Assembly: GCF_001524445.2 (NCBI RefSeq)
Contig: NZ_CP013419.1
Location: forward strand, 62,001-126,000
Source of the DNA: Burkholderia savannae
GTDB taxonomy: Bacteria; Pseudomonadota; Gammaproteobacteria; Burkholderiales; Burkholderiaceae
DNA: 64,000 nucleotides
Direction: 5' to 3'
The position numbers and the translations under genes were made by a program. The notes below the pieces were generated by a model. The model saw only the letters and a program-made list of their open reading frames with translations. It made no database searches and had not been told where the DNA came from. Positions 17,241 to 27,521 of this stretch are shown piece by piece. The first letter of the stretch is position 1. Every line of letters starts with the position of its first letter.

Positions 17241-17685
17241 GCACATTCTTGCAGAGCATCCGTTCTTTGCCGGCTTCGACGCGCGGCATCTTGAAATCGT
17301 TCAGGGCTGCGCGCGCAATCGCCGTTTCGAAGCAGGCCAGTATGTCTTTCGCGAGGGCGAGCCCGCGGACGAGTTCTTCCTGATCCGTCACGGCCGCATT
17401 GCACTGGAGATTTCCTCTCCCGGACGCAAGCCTGTCATAGTCGAGACCATCGGCGTAGGCGAGATCGTGGGCGCCTCCTGGCTCATTCCTCCCTATCGAT
17501 GGATGTTCGATGCGCGGGCATTGGACTTGACCCGGTTGATCGGCATCGACGCCGCATGCCTGCGCGAAAAGTGCGAGCGCGATCACGATTTCGGCTATCA
17601 GATGATGAAGCGCTTCTTGCCGATCCTCGCGCAGCGATTACATGCCACCCGTATGCAGATCCTGGACGTCTATGGAAAGCACTGA
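17227..17685 (+). CDS. cyclic-nucleotide-binding-domain protein without HTH
   Basis: The 152-residue protein is a single Crp/Fnr-type effector domain. It opens with [21 protein letters not shown] and has the phosphate-binding-cassette region [17 protein letters not shown]. It stops after the dimerisation helix ([20 protein letters not shown]), so the DNA-binding domain of Crp/Fnr regulators is absent. Similar stand-alone domains (called HoxI in soluble NAD-hydrogenases) occur inside hydrogenase operons, where a role tied to the enzyme complex is more likely than transcription control. It overlaps the genes on both sides. Confidence 0.83.
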   Translation: MEGLEHILAEHPFFAGFDARHLEIVQGCARNRRFEAGQYVFREGEPADEFFLIRHGRIALEISSPGRKPVIVETIGVGEIVGASWLIPPYRWMFDARALDLTRLIGIDAACLREKCERDHDFGYQMMKRFLPILAQRLHATRMQILDVYGKH

Positions 17686-18526
17686 TGCAGCCGGCGCGCC
17701 GCCCGACGATCCGCTCGTGCCAAGTATTTACCGTGTCGCGCGGCGGCATCGGGAGCTTCGGGATACCGCCACGCTCGAGATCGTGCCGTTGTCGGGCACG
17801 CGGGCGCCGATCGCATCCGGGCAGTTCAACATGCTGTACGTGTTCGGAATTGGCGAGGTGCCGATCAGCACGAGTGGCGACCCGGCGAACGATGCAACGT
17901 TCATGCACACGATCCGCGAGGTCGGCGCGGTCAGCCGCGCACTCGCCGGGCTCTCGCCGGGCGCAACCCTCGGCGTGCGCGGGCCGTTCGGCGTCGGCTG
18001 GCCGATCGACGCCGCAGCCGGCACGGACGTCGTGATCGTGGCGGGCGGGCTCGGACTCGCCCCGCTGCGGCCGGCGATTTACGAAATCATGGCGAGCCGC
18101 AGGCGGTTCGGCCGGGTCGCGATTCTGTTCGGTTGCCGCCATCCTCGCGAAATCCTCTATCGTCGCGAGCTCGAACGATGGAGCCGGTATCTGGACATCG
18201 AAGTCGACGTGACCGTGGATCATGCGGATGCCGGCTGGCGCGGCAACGTCGGCGTCGTGCCCGCCTTGATCGCGCGCGCGGCGTTCGATCCGCGCGAGGC
18301 AACGGCATTGGTCTGCGGACCGGAGGTGATGATGCGCTTTGCAGTCGCCGCGCTGAAGGAAAGAGGCGTGTCCGACGATCGCATCTACCTGTCGATGGAG
18401 CGCAACATGAAGTGCGCGGTCGGCCACTGCGGCCACTGCCAGTTCGGCCCGACGTTCGTCTGCAAGGATGGCCCGGTCATGCGGTACGACGCGATTGCCC
18501 GCATCTTCGCGGTTCGGGAGATCTGA
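17672..18526 (+). CDS. hydrogenase FAD/NAD(P)-binding (gamma) subunit
   Basis: The 284-residue protein is a ferredoxin-NADP reductase-like electron-transfer subunit. It has an N-terminal FAD barrel (ending in [13 protein letters not shown]), the nucleotide-binding opening [19 protein letters not shown], the NAD-domain end [15 protein letters not shown], and a C-terminal [2Fe-2S] Cys cluster [17 protein letters not shown]. This is the layout of the sulfhydrogenase gamma subunit and dihydroorotate dehydrogenase electron-transfer subunits. It would exchange electrons with NAD(P)H. ATG 17672 lies inside the end of the preceding gene. Confidence 0.9.
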   Translation: MESTDAAGAPPDDPLVPSIYRVARRHRELRDTATLEIVPLSGTRAPIASGQFNMLYVFGIGEVPISTSGDPANDATFMHTIREVGAVSRALAGLSPGATLGVRGPFGVGWPIDAAAGTDVVIVAGGLGLAPLRPAIYEIMASRRRFGRVAILFGCRHPREILYRRELERWSRYLDIEVDVTVDHADAGWRGNVGVVPALIARAAFDPREATALVCGPEVMMRFAVAALKERGVSDDRIYLSMERNMKCAVGHCGHCQFGPTFVCKDGPVMRYDAIARIFAVREI

Positions 18527-18527
18527 C

Positions 18528-19304
18528 GTGGGTGAGCGACGTCGTCCGCGGCTTGCTGTCTGGAAATTCGCGTCATGCGACGGCTGTCAGCTGTCGCTGC
18601 TCGACTGCGAGGACGAGCTTCTGGCTCTGGCTGATTCCGTCGATATCGCGAGCTTCCTCGAGGCATCGAGTACCGTTGCCGGCGGCCCCTATGACCTTTC
18701 GCTCGTCGAGGGTTCGATCACGACCGCGCACGACGCGAAACGCATTCGGCAGGTGCGTCGGCAATCGAGGTATCTCGTCACGATCGGCGCGTGCGCCACG
18801 GCGGGCGGGATTCAGGCTTTGCGCAATTTCGCCGACGTGAACGAGTTCGTCTCCATGGTCTATGCGTCGCCGCAATACATCGAGACGCTGGCGACATCCA
18901 CGCCGATTTCCGAACACGTTCCGGTTGATTACGAACTGCAAGGCTGCCCGATCGACAAGGGACAACTTCTCGACGTGATTGCCGCGTTCATCGTGGGCCG
19001 CAAGCCCGCGATCCCCGCTCACAGCGTCTGCATCGAATGCAAGACGCGCGGCGCCGTCTGCGTTCTGGTGCAGGGCACCCCTTGCCTCGGCCCCGTCACG
19101 CACGCCGGCTGCGGCGCGCTTTGTCCGTCGTTCCGGCGGGGCTGCTATGGCTGCTACGGCCCGATGGAGACGCCCAACACGCCCGCGCTGGCGAACGAAT
19201 GGCAGGCGCGCGGCGCTGCGCCGCGCGACATTCGCCGGGCGTTTCGAACATTCTATGCGGCGGTGGAGCCGTTCACGAGCGAGAGCGAGCGTCATGCCGA
19301 ATAA
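18528..19304 (+). CDS. [NiFe] hydrogenase small (delta) subunit
   Basis: The 258-residue subunit carries the proximal iron-sulfur cluster. The first Cys pair is in [21 protein letters not shown], and later ligands are in [10 protein letters not shown] and [15 protein letters not shown], as in NADH ubiquinone oxidoreductase 20 kDa-like small subunits. Further Cys are in [16 protein letters not shown]...[17 protein letters not shown]. There is no Tat signal peptide, which places the enzyme in the cytoplasm. The GTG start at 18528 follows the upstream stop by one base and has a GGGAG-like site before it. Confidence 0.9.
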   Translation: MGERRRPRLAVWKFASCDGCQLSLLDCEDELLALADSVDIASFLEASSTVAGGPYDLSLVEGSITTAHDAKRIRQVRRQSRYLVTIGACATAGGIQALRNFADVNEFVSMVYASPQYIETLATSTPISEHVPVDYELQGCPIDKGQLLDVIAAFIVGRKPAIPAHSVCIECKTRGAVCVLVQGTPCLGPVTHAGCGALCPSFRRGCYGCYGPMETPNTPALANEWQARGAAPRDIRRAFRTFYAAVEPFTSESERHAE

Positions 19305-20589
19305 GACGCGGACGATACACGTCGATTATCTCGCGCGCGTCGAAGGGGAAGGCGCGCTCGACCTGCGCATTCGCGGCGATCGCGTCACGTCAGCCCGGTT
19401 GCGAATCTTCGAGCCGCCCCGTCTGTTCGAGGCGCTGCTCAGAGGGCGCGGCTATGCCGAAGTGCCCGATATCGTCGCGCGAATTTGCGGAATCTGTCCG
19501 ATTGCGTATCAGATGAGCGCCGTTCACGCGATCGAGCGCGCATTCGGCGTCGAGGTCGGCGGGCAGTTGCGCGCGCTGCGACGGCTGATCTATTGCGGCG
19601 AGTGGATCGAGAGCCATGCACTGCATGTCGTCATGCTGCACGCGCCGGATTTTCTCGGCTTCCCGGACGCGATTACGATGGCCCGCGCACACGGCGACGC
19701 GGTGCGGCGCGGCCTCGCGTTGAAAAAGGCCGGCAATGCAATGTTGCGCGTGCTGGGCGGCCGCGAGATTCATCCCGTCAACGTCAGGGTCGGCGGTTTT
19801 CACTGGGTGCCCGGGCGCTCCGACCTCGCGCCGCTCGCGGCGACCCTCGAGGAGGCACGCGAAACGGCCGTCGAGCTCGTTCGGTGGGTCGCGACGTTCC
19901 CGTTCCCCGATTTCGAGCGCGACTACGAGTTTGTCGCGCTGCGCCACCCGGACGAATACCCGCTCAATGAAGGCCGTCTGATGTCGAGCCGCGACATCGA
20001 CATCGACGCCAGCGCGTTCGAAACCGAATTCGAGGAACGGCACGTCGCCCATTCGACGGCACTGCACGCGCACGTCAAGCGACGCGGCGCATATCTGGTC
20101 GGGCCGCTCGCGCGCTACGCGCTGAACTTCAACCGTCTGCCCGATTGGGTGCGCGAGCTCGCGCGCGACGCCGGGCTCGGCCCGGTGTGTCGCAATCCAT
20201 TCCGCAGCATCGTCGTGCGGGCGCTCGAAATCGTCTTTGCGTGCGAGGAGGCGCTCAGGCTGATCGCCGCATACGAGCCGCCCGAGCAAGCCGCGCTGCC
20301 TGTCGGGCCGGTCGCAGGCGTCGGTTGCGGGTGCACCGAGGCGCCACGCGGCATCTGCTGGCACCGGTATGCGTTCGACGCTGACGGCACGATTCGCGAA
20401 GCACGCATCGTCCCGCCGACGTCGCAAAACCAGCCTAGCATCGAAGCGGATCTCGCCGCGCTGGCGGCGCCGCTCGTCGACGCGCCCGACGACGTCATCC
20501 GCGATCGGTGCGAGCGCGGGATTCGAAATCACGATCCGTGCATCTCGTGTTCCGCCCATTTCCTCAACTTCACGGTGAAGCGAACATGA
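19294..20589 (+). CDS. [NiFe] hydrogenase large (alpha) catalytic subunit
   Basis: The 431-residue subunit holds the NiFe(CN)2CO site that splits or forms H2. The four Cys ligands are in the L1 motif [11 protein letters not shown] (about residue 65) and the C-terminal L2 motif [10 protein letters not shown]1 ends in Tyr-Gln instead of His, as is usual for group 3b enzymes. Nine residues (FLNFTVKRT) follow the L2 His and would be removed by the maturation protease encoded next. The opening [17 protein letters not shown] is typical. The stop overlaps the start of the protease gene (ATGA). Confidence 0.92.
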   Translation: MPNKTRTIHVDYLARVEGEGALDLRIRGDRVTSARLRIFEPPRLFEALLRGRGYAEVPDIVARICGICPIAYQMSAVHAIERAFGVEVGGQLRALRRLIYCGEWIESHALHVVMLHAPDFLGFPDAITMARAHGDAVRRGLALKKAGNAMLRVLGGREIHPVNVRVGGFHWVPGRSDLAPLAATLEEARETAVELVRWVATFPFPDFERDYEFVALRHPDEYPLNEGRLMSSRDIDIDASAFETEFEERHVAHSTALHAHVKRRGAYLVGPLARYALNFNRLPDWVRELARDAGLGPVCRNPFRSIVVRALEIVFACEEALRLIAAYEPPEQAALPVGPVAGVGCGCTEAPRGICWHRYAFDADGTIREARIVPPTSQNQPSIEADLAALAAPLVDAPDDVIRDRCERGIRNHDPCISCSAHFLNFTVKRT

Positions 20590-21113
20590 CGGGCACGATC
20601 GAACGGCAGGTCGGGCGACCCGCGATCCGCAGCGTGCGGGTCATCGGGGTTGGCAATCCGGACCGCGGCGACGACGGCATCGGTTGTCTCGTCGTGAAGC
20701 GGCTCGCCGGCCGCTTGCCGGCCGACGTCTCGCTGCTGACGCGCGGCGGCGACGTGATGGATATCGGCGACGACATGGCCGATATCGACGCATTGGTCTG
20801 CATCGACGCTGCCGCGCCGGCGGGCTCGCCAGGCCGGGTCAGCCGGATCGATCTGGCAGAGCAGGCGCTCGAGCAGGACGCGTCGTTCTCGTCCAGTCAC
20901 GGGCTTGGCCTTGCGGAGGCGATCGCGCTGGCCGAAGCGTTGGGTACCGCGTCGCGGGACATCGTGATCTATGCGATCGAAGGTGCATCGTTCGTGCACG
21001 GCGCGGCAATCACGCCTGAAGTCGCCGCCGCTGCGGACGATGTGGCTGATCGGGTCGTCGCAGAGGTGGACAGGCTCAGGCGACGCATGAAGGAGGGCTC
21101 GAGCGATGCATGA
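20586..21113 (+). CDS. hydrogenase maturation protease (HybD/HyhD family)
   Basis: The 175-residue endopeptidase should trim the C-terminal extension of the large subunit after nickel insertion. The family opening [19 protein letters not shown] contains the first Ni-sensing acidic residue, [12 protein letters not shown] supplies the second (Asp), and [11 protein letters not shown] the His. It is translationally coupled to the large subunit in front and to hypA behind. Confidence 0.9.
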   Translation: MTGTIERQVGRPAIRSVRVIGVGNPDRGDDGIGCLVVKRLAGRLPADVSLLTRGGDVMDIGDDMADIDALVCIDAAAPAGSPGRVSRIDLAEQALEQDASFSSSHGLGLAEAIALAEALGTASRDIVIYAIEGASFVHGAAITPEVAAAADDVADRVVAEVDRLRRRMKEGSSDA

Positions 21114-21393
21114 AACAGGATTGGTTCGCGATCTCGTGCGAAGAATCGCCCACGCGGCCCACGAAGCGGGCGCGGACGGCGTGAGCGACGTCCATGTGTG
21201 GATAGGCGCACTGGTGCCGTTTTCCCAGGAGCATTTCCGCGAGCATTTCGAAGAGGAAGTACGCGGGACGCCCGTCGAGGGTGCCGCGCTCCATATCGAA
21301 TCGTCCGATGATGTCGGAGACGCGAATGCTCAGCACGTGATGCTGAAGCGGGTCGGTCTGCGCGTACCGTCTGACGGACAAGACGCGCCATGA
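21106..21393 (+). CDS. hypA: HypA-like nickel chaperone lacking the zinc finger
   Basis: The 95-residue protein starts with [14 protein letters not shown], the HypA/HybF N-terminus whose His2 binds nickel. Standard HypA (about 113 residues) then has a zinc domain with two CxxC pairs; this protein contains no cysteine at all. The corresponding part reads GAALHIESSDDVGDANAQHVML. Short Cys-free HypA variants are known in some group 3b clusters, so this is probably a real subtype. hypB, the usual GTPase partner, is absent from the operon. Confidence 0.8.
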   Translation: MHETGLVRDLVRRIAHAAHEAGADGVSDVHVWIGALVPFSQEHFREHFEEEVRGTPVEGAALHIESSDDVGDANAQHVMLKRVGLRVPSDGQDAP

Positions 21394-23723
21394 TGGCGGA
21401 CTTCCTGCGCGCGGCCGGTGAGGCCGGCGTTCCCCGGCGTTTGCGCATAATGGCCACCGGTGAGGTGCAGGGCGTCGGATTCCGGCCGTTTGTCTATCGG
21501 CTCGCAACAGGCGAAGGGCTCGCGGGCTTCGTGCGCAATACCTGCGACGGCGTGTTGCTCGAGGTCGAAGGCTCGCGGCCCGCGCTCGCGCGCTTCGTCG
21601 AGCGACTCGATTCGGAAGCCGCGGCCCCCATGCACATTCGCGACCGGCAGATCCGCGAGATTGCATCGCAAGGCGGAGACGTCTTCGAAATCGCACCCAG
21701 TACGCGAGAGGCCGGACGTCTGCCGGTCATCCTGCCTGACCTTGCCGTCTGCGCGGATTGTCTTGCCGAGATGGCCAATCCGGACGACCGTCGTTACCGC
21801 TATGCGTTCACGACCTGCATGCACTGCGGCCCGCGCTTTTCGATCATCGAAGGGGTTCCGTACGATCGGGGACGCACCACGATGCGGCAATACGCGATGT
21901 GCGACGCGTGCCGGGCCGAGTACGACGATCCCCGCTCGCGGCGCTTTCATGCCGAGACCAATGCGTGCCCGCGATGCGGTCCCGGGCTGACGCTGTGGGA
22001 CGCCGACGGGCGGCAGAGGGCGACCGGGCAACAGGCGCTGCACGAAGCGGCAAACGCGCTGCGTAAAGGTGAAATCGTCGCGATGAAAGGCCTCGGTGGC
22101 TTTCAGTTGCTTGTCGACGCGCGCGGCGAACCGGCGGTGCGCCGTCTGCGCATGCGCAAAAACCGGCCGACGAAGCCGTTCGCGATCATGGCGCCGTCGT
22201 GCGACGCAGTCATGGCACTCGCCGACATGGACGCCGTGGAGCAACGGTTGCTGTCCTGCGCCGCTGCTCCGATCGTTCTGCTGCGCTCGCATGCGCACGC
22301 CGGACTGGTCGCGCCAAGCGTCGCGCCCGGCAACGCGTGGCTCGGCGTCATGCTGCCTTACACACCTTTGCATCATCTTCTGATGGGCGAACTGGGCTTT
22401 CCGATCGTTGCGACGAGCGGCAACCGCGGCGGCGAACCGATCGTCGCTGGCGAGCACGAAGCACTCGAACGCCTCGGCGGCCTGGCTGACTGCTTTCTCG
22501 TGCATGACCGGCCGATCGCGCACCCCGTGGACGATTCGGTCGTCCGCGTGATCGCAGGCGAGCCGGTTGTGTTGCGGCATGCACGAGGCTATGCGCCGCT
22601 CGACCTTGCATCGGGCGATCCGGAAGGAAGCGACGCCGCCGCTTGCATCGCGCTCGGCGGACACGGGAAGAGTGCCGTCGCTGTCTCGTCGGCGGGCCAG
22701 GTCGCGCTCGGCCCTTACATCGGCGACCTCGCCGCAAGCGCTGCGCGCGCGGCCTTCGCGCGATCGCTTGACGCAATGGCGGCGCTGTACGGCGTCGCGC
22801 CTATGATCGCCGCTTGCGACACGCATCCCGACTACCACAGTACGCGCTTCGCCGAGCGTGGTCCGACTCGAGTGCTGCACGTTCCCCATCACGTTGCGCA
22901 CGTGCTCGCCGGAATGGTCGATAACGGTCTTGACGAGCCCGTGCTCGGCGTAGCGTGGGACGGCAGTGGAGACGGCGGCGACGGGACCGTCTGGGGCGGC
23001 GAATTTCTCGTGATCGACCATTGCCGATATCGTCGCGTGGCACATTTGCAACCGTTTCGCTTGCCAGGCGGTGACGCTGCCGCACGGGAGCCGAACCGGT
23101 CTGCACTCGGCGCGTTGCACGCGATATATGGCGGAGCGGCGTTGTCGATGACAAACGTTCGCCCGGTTGCCGCTTTTGCGGCCCGCGAACGCCGGTTGTT
23201 CGCGGCCATGCTCGGACAAGGCATCCATTCGCCCTGGACATCGAGCGCCGGGCGACTGTTCGATGCCGCCGCAGCCATCATCGGGCTATGCGCGCATTCG
23301 AGCTTTGAAGGAGAGGCCGCCATCGCACTGGAAGGGGCCGCGATACGCGCGGCGGGTACGCACCCGCTCGACGCGCCCTTGCTGCGCGAGGAGGAGGGCG
23401 CATGGATCGCGGACTGGCGTCCGATGCTTGCGGCGCTCACGGACGCCGTCGGGGAACGTGTTCCCGCGGAAGCGCTCGCGCGCGCATTCCACGATGCCCT
23501 CGCATGCGTTGTCGTCGCTGTCGCGCACCGGATCGGTATTCGTTGCGTATTGCTGACCGGCGGGTGCTTCCAGAATGCGGTGCTCGCGGGCAGCACCCTT
23601 TCGCGGCTTCGGGCCGCCGGATTCGACGCAAGGTGTCATCGCCGCGTGCCGCCCAATGATGGCGGATTGGCCGTTGGACAGGCGGCGTTCGCAGCGCGGC
23701 GCATGATCGAGGAGAAATGCTGA
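21390..23723 (+). CDS. hypF: carbamoyltransferase HypF
   Basis: The 777-residue protein makes the thiocarbamoyl precursor of the cyanide ligands on HypE from carbamoyl phosphate. All domains are visible in order: acylphosphatase (GEVQGVGFRPFVYRL, from about residue 26), two zinc-finger pairs (VCADCLAEM, CMHCGPRFS, CDACRAEY, CPRCGPGL), the YrdC-like domain (MKGLGGFQLLVDA, about residue 230 on), and the Kae1-like carbamoyltransferase domain (HHVAHVLAGMVDNG, GVAWDGSGDGGDGTVWGGEF, LTGGCFQNAVL). Length is normal. Confidence 0.95.
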   Translation: MMADFLRAAGEAGVPRRLRIMATGEVQGVGFRPFVYRLATGEGLAGFVRNTCDGVLLEVEGSRPALARFVERLDSEAAAPMHIRDRQIREIASQGGDVFEIAPSTREAGRLPVILPDLAVCADCLAEMANPDDRRYRYAFTTCMHCGPRFSIIEGVPYDRGRTTMRQYAMCDACRAEYDDPRSRRFHAETNACPRCGPGLTLWDADGRQRATGQQALHEAANALRKGEIVAMKGLGGFQLLVDARGEPAVRRLRMRKNRPTKPFAIMAPSCDAVMALADMDAVEQRLLSCAAAPIVLLRSHAHAGLVAPSVAPGNAWLGVMLPYTPLHHLLMGELGFPIVATSGNRGGEPIVAGEHEALERLGGLADCFLVHDRPIAHPVDDSVVRVIAGEPVVLRHARGYAPLDLASGDPEGSDAAACIALGGHGKSAVAVSSAGQVALGPYIGDLAASAARAAFARSLDAMAALYGVAPMIAACDTHPDYHSTRFAERGPTRVLHVPHHVAHVLAGMVDNGLDEPVLGVAWDGSGDGGDGTVWGGEFLVIDHCRYRRVAHLQPFRLPGGDAAAREPNRSALGALHAIYGGAALSMTNVRPVAAFAARERRLFAAMLGQGIHSPWTSSAGRLFDAAAAIIGLCAHSSFEGEAAIALEGAAIRAAGTHPLDAPLLREEEGAWIADWRPMLAALTDAVGERVPAEALARAFHDALACVVVAVAHRIGIRCVLLTGGCFQNAVLAGSTLSRLRAAGFDARCHRRVPPNDGGLAVGQAAFAARRMIEEKC

Positions 23724-23965
23724 TGTGTCTTGCCGTTCCGGGAGAACTTCTCGGCATCGACAATGCCGATGCGCTGACGCGTCACGGACGTGTTGCGTTC
23801 GGCGGCATTGTCAAGCAGGTGAACCTTGCCTACGTTCCGGACGCTCGCCCGGGAGACTATGTGCTAGTTCACGCAGGTTTCGCGATCGCCGTGATCGATG
23901 AAAACGAGGCATCAAGGATGCTTGACGCGCTCGGCGCCCTCGATTCCGAGGAGCCGCGCCCGTGA
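23723..23965 (+). CDS. hypC: hydrogenase assembly chaperone HypC
   Basis: The 80-residue chaperone begins [10 protein letters not shown]; Cys2 is the residue that carries the Fe(CN)2CO unit between HypD and the large subunit. [29 protein letters not shown] is the usual OB-fold core. ATG 23723 is chosen over the in-frame ATG 23717 because only it places Cys at position 2. Its start overlaps the hypF stop (TGATG). Confidence 0.93.
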   Translation: MCLAVPGELLGIDNADALTRHGRVAFGGIVKQVNLAYVPDARPGDYVLVHAGFAIAVIDENEASRMLDALGALDSEEPRP

Positions 23966-25107
23966 AGCACATCGACGAATGGCGCAGCGCCCCCGCGGCA
24001 CGCCGCTGGGCGGCGGCAATCGCGCGAATCGCGACACGTCCATGGACCATCATGGAGATCTGCGGCGGCCAGACACACGCGATCGTGCGCTACGGAATCG
24101 ACCGCATGCTTCCCGATGGCGTATCGCTGTTGCACGGACCGGGATGCCCCGTCTGCGTCACGCCGGCGAGCGTCATCGATGCCGCCATCGTCATCGCGAG
24201 CCGGCCCGGCGTCACGTTGTGCTCGTTCGGCGACATGGTGCGCGTGCCGGGCGGGCGTGGCAGCCTGCAGAGCGCCCGTGCACTCGGCGCGGACGTCAGG
24301 ATCGTCTATTCGCCGCTGGATGCGCTGAACGTTGCGCGAAGGGAGCCTGAGCGCGACGTGGTGTTCTTCGCGATCGGATTCGAGACAACGGCACCTGCTA
24401 CCGCGATGGCCGTGCTGCAGGCCGAGCGAGAAGACATCGGAAATTTCTTCTTGCTGACGTCGCACGTCCTCGTGCCGCCGGCGATCGAAGCGATTCTCGG
24501 CGACCCGGCGAACGGCGTGCAGGGCTTTCTCGCGGCCGGGCATGTTTGTACCGTCATGGGATATACGGAATACGAGTCCATTGCGCGACGTCATCACGTC
24601 CCGATCGTCGTAACCGGCTTCGAGCCCGTCGATCTGCTGCAGGGCCTTTACCTGTGCATTCGCCAGCTCGAAGCCGGCAGGGCCGAGGTCGAGAACCAAT
24701 ACAGCCGCGCGGTGCGCCGCGACGGCAATCGCGTGGCCCGCGACGCCATCTCGACGGTGTTCGTGCCGCAGTCGCAATGCTGGCGCGGCATGGGCAGCAT
24801 CCCCGCGAGCGGACTTGGGCTTGCACCTGCGTATCGGCGCTACGACGCGCTCGAGCGATTCGGCGACGGCGCGCCGCTTCCAGAGCGCAACGGGGAATGC
24901 ATTTCGGCCGAACTCCTGCGCGGCCGCAAGAAGCCGGGAGAGTGTCCCGCGTTCGGCACGCGCTGTACGCCGGAACATCCGCTTGGCGCAACCATGGTGT
25001 CGTCGGAAGGGGTCTGTGCCGCCTATTATCGCTACCGGTGCGCAGCGCCGACGCCTGTCGCAGGCACGATCGGCGATATGCATCGTGACGAGAGGAAATC
25101 GACATGA
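23962..25107 (+). CDS. hypD: hydrogenase maturation factor HypD
   Basis: The 381-residue iron-sulfur protein is the scaffold for Fe(CN)2CO assembly. It contains the family motif [17 protein letters not shown] with the first conserved Cys, followed by [24 protein letters not shown] and [11 protein letters not shown] follow, and the C-terminal Cys that bind the [4Fe-4S] cluster lie in [19 protein letters not shown]. The GTG start overlaps the hypC stop by four bases. Confidence 0.95.
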   Translation: MKHIDEWRSAPAARRWAAAIARIATRPWTIMEICGGQTHAIVRYGIDRMLPDGVSLLHGPGCPVCVTPASVIDAAIVIASRPGVTLCSFGDMVRVPGGRGSLQSARALGADVRIVYSPLDALNVARREPERDVVFFAIGFETTAPATAMAVLQAEREDIGNFFLLTSHVLVPPAIEAILGDPANGVQGFLAAGHVCTVMGYTEYESIARRHHVPIVVTGFEPVDLLQGLYLCIRQLEAGRAEVENQYSRAVRRDGNRVARDAISTVFVPQSQCWRGMGSIPASGLGLAPAYRRYDALERFGDGAPLPERNGECISAELLRGRKKPGECPAFGTRCTPEHPLGATMVSSEGVCAAYYRYRCAAPTPVAGTIGDMHRDERKST

Positions 25108-26156
25108 ACGAGCCCTCCGGTTTCTCGCCGGCCTGCCCGGCGCCCGTCGGTGCCCGTGACATCGTCGAGATCGGACATGGCGGCGGCGGGCGGCTCATGC
25201 ATCGCCTCATCGACGACGTGTTTCGCCCAGCGTTTGCCTCGGGCCCGCTCGACTTCACGCACGACGGCGCGACGCTAGAGTTCGGGCGCAACGTCGGGCA
25301 TTTGGCGTTCACGACTGATTCGTACGTCGTGCGTCCTCTGTTCTTCCCCGGCGGCGATATTGGATCACTGGCTGTCAACGGGACGGTCAATGATCTGGCG
25401 ATGTGCGGTGCCGAGCCATGCTATCTGAGTGCGGGATTCGTCATCGAAGAAGGTTTCGGCATGGACGAGCTGCGCAGAATCGTCGAATCGATGCGCAATG
25501 CAGCGGCGAGGGCAGGGGTGCGAATCGTGACGGGGGACACGAAGGTCGTCGAGCGCGGCAAGGGCGATGGACTTTACATCAACACATCGGGCGTGGGTGT
25601 GATTCGTTCCCGCACCCCGATTGCACCGCGGCATGTCCAGCCTGGGGACGCGGTGATCGTGTGCGGCGATATAGGACGGCATGGCATCGCAGTCCTCGCA
25701 GTGCGAGAAGGGCTGGAGTTCGAGACGGCAATCACGAGCGATTGCGCGCCGCTTGCGGACTCCGTGCGCTCATTGATCGCGGCGGGGATCGAGATTCATT
25801 GCATGCGCGACCTGACACGAGGCGGGCTCGCGACCGCCCTGATCGAGATTGCGGAGGCCGCGAATCTCCTGATCGAACTCGACGAGACCGCGATCCCCAT
25901 TAGCGACGCGGTACGGGGAGCCTGTGAAATTCTCGGGCTGGATCCTCTGTACGTGGCAAACGAGGGCCGATTCGTTGCACTCGTGCCGGCCGCGCACACA
26001 GAATCAGCGCTGGCGTGCCTCAGGTGCTTCAGTCGCGACGCCGCCGTCATCGGGCGTGTCGAGCGCGCCCGACAGCCTGATGTGCGTCTGCACACGATAG
26101 GCGGAGCGCGCAATCTGGACATGCTAAGCGGGGAACAGTTACCGCGAATTTGCTGA
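25104..26156 (+). CDS. hypE: hydrogenase maturation factor HypE
   Basis: The 350-residue ATP-dependent dehydratase converts the carbamoylated C-terminal Cys to thiocyanate, donating cyanide to iron. The conserved C-terminus PRIC is present, with the acceptor Cys last. The AIRS-type fold is shown by [54 protein letters not shown] and [13 protein letters not shown]. It closes the hydrogenase operon; the next gene is about 550 bp away. Confidence 0.95.
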   Translation: MNEPSGFSPACPAPVGARDIVEIGHGGGGRLMHRLIDDVFRPAFASGPLDFTHDGATLEFGRNVGHLAFTTDSYVVRPLFFPGGDIGSLAVNGTVNDLAMCGAEPCYLSAGFVIEEGFGMDELRRIVESMRNAAARAGVRIVTGDTKVVERGKGDGLYINTSGVGVIRSRTPIAPRHVQPGDAVIVCGDIGRHGIAVLAVREGLEFETAITSDCAPLADSVRSLIAAGIEIHCMRDLTRGGLATALIEIAEAANLLIELDETAIPISDAVRGACEILGLDPLYVANEGRFVALVPAAHTESALACLRCFSRDAAVIGRVERARQPDVRLHTIGGARNLDMLSGEQLPRIC

Positions 26157-26708
26157 CCGGGCTACAAGCAGTTTGATCGAAAAGAAGCGACTGCTTCGGC
26201 TGAAACCTGAAATCGGACATTCGAATTCGCGTGCCTGGACGCATGACCAGTTGGGCAAAAGCGGATCGCTAGGCAGCGAAAATTCCACGCCCGGCTCACG
26301 ACTCATCATCATGCCGCGCCGCGCGACGATCCGATCGTGGAGGTCGACATTGGTCTGGCGCGCGTCGGCGAAGGTTCTTGAAACAGCTTCTGCTGGGCAG
26401 TTTGTTGGAGCGTTGCGTCGGATTCATGTAGATCCCTCCGCTTATGCCGTGACTGCTGCAGATTTGTCGCCGCCGCCATGCCATGTTTGAGGCGGCTTTG
26501 TGTACCACGTGAACAGGTCGACGCGGATCGCGTGTCCGATCCGGTGGACGGGGTAGTCGCTTTTCTCGAGCTTTTGCGCGTCACCGGGCGCGTTGCAGAC
26601 TCGATTGACGTGCGTCAAGCGCGTGGAATCCACGACTGCAAAAATTCGTATCAAACGTCGTACTGTCTTCCTTTCGTGCTGCGGCTCCCTTTCAGGATCG
26701 GTGCTTGC
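26157..26708. other. intergenic stretch
   Basis: No gene is supported in these roughly 550 bp. The only feature I can identify is the FNR-type box near its right end. Confidence 0.5.
26605..26618 (+). promoter_or_regulatory. FNR/Anr-type box upstream of the ABC-2 exporter
   Basis: TTGACgtgcGTCAA is a perfect 5-4-5 inverted repeat of the FNR/Anr type. Its centre lies about 97 bp before the ATPase start at 26709. Confidence 0.65.
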
Positions 26709-27521
26709 ATGAACAAAGCGTCACTCAAGCCGGTCGTTGCGACTGACCGTCTCACCCGCCGTTTCGGCGAGCTCTGCGCTGTCGACGAAATGACCTTGTC
26801 CCTGAATCCCGGGGAGGCGTTAGGCTTGCTCGGACGCAACGGCGCCGGCAAGACGACGGTGATCAAGATGCTGACGACGCTGCTTCCGCCGACATCTGGT
26901 CGCGCGACCGTCGCCGGTTTTGATATCGTCGAGGCGGCGAGCTCGGTGCGACGCGAGATCGGGTACGTGCCGCAGGCATTGTCAGCGGACGGCGATCTGA
27001 CTGGCTACGAGAACCTGCTTGTGTTTGCGAAGCTGTATGACATTCCGCGCGCGGAACGCGCCGCCCGAATTCGCAGCGCTCTGGCTTTCATGGAACTCGC
27101 CGAATTCGGCGACAAGCTCGTCAAGACCTACTCGGGCGGGATGATTCGGCGCCTCGAGATCGCGCAATCGACCCTGCATCGTCCGAAGGTGCTGTTTCTG
27201 GACGAGCCAACCGTAGGACTCGATCCAATCGCGCGAACAACTGTCTGGGAGCAGGTCGAACGACTCAAGGCGGAGTACCGCAGTGCAATCTTGCTGACGA
27301 CGCACTACCTCGAGGAAGCCGAACGGCTGTGCGACCGCGTCGCGATCATGAGTCGCGGTCGTGTCACCTCGATCGGTGCGCCGCGAGAGCTCACCGCACA
27401 AATCGGGCCTGGTGCGACGTTCGAAGATTCCTTCGCGTACTTCACGCGTGACGAAGCAGGCACGCAGGGATCGTATGATGAAACGTCACAGACGCGCCGC
27501 ACCTCCGAGCGACTCAGCTGA
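26709..27521 (+). CDS. ABC-2 type exporter ATP-binding protein
   Basis: The 270-residue ATPase has Walker A LGRNGAGKTTVIKML, signature YSGGMIRRLEIAQS, Walker B VLFLDEPTVGLDP and the switch region LLTTHYLEEAERLCDR. This subfamily (daunorubicin resistance/Nod-factor/multidrug type) pairs with a single ABC-2 permease, which follows with a 47 bp overlap. ATG 26709 starts the conserved region directly; the frame is open farther upstream without support. The substrate is unknown. Confidence 0.9.
   Translation: MNKASLKPVVATDRLTRRFGELCAVDEMTLSLNPGEALGLLGRNGAGKTTVIKMLTTLLPPTSGRATVAGFDIVEAASSVRREIGYVPQALSADGDLTGYENLLVFAKLYDIPRAERAARIRSALAFMELAEFGDKLVKTYSGGMIRRLEIAQSTLHRPKVLFLDEPTVGLDPIARTTVWEQVERLKAEYRSAILLTTHYLEEAERLCDRVAIMSRGRVTSIGAPRELTAQIGPGATFEDSFAYFTRDEAGTQGSYDETSQTRRTSERLS

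Noticed and set aside
17227..17685. FNR/Crp transcription factor controlling the palindromes
   Set aside because: The protein lacks any HTH, so it cannot bind the FNR-type boxes; the regulator must be encoded outside the window.
21330..23228. 632-codon open frame antisense to hypF
   Set aside because: Composition is typical of a shadow frame (Arg, His, Ala rich) and hypF covers the same DNA with all domains intact.
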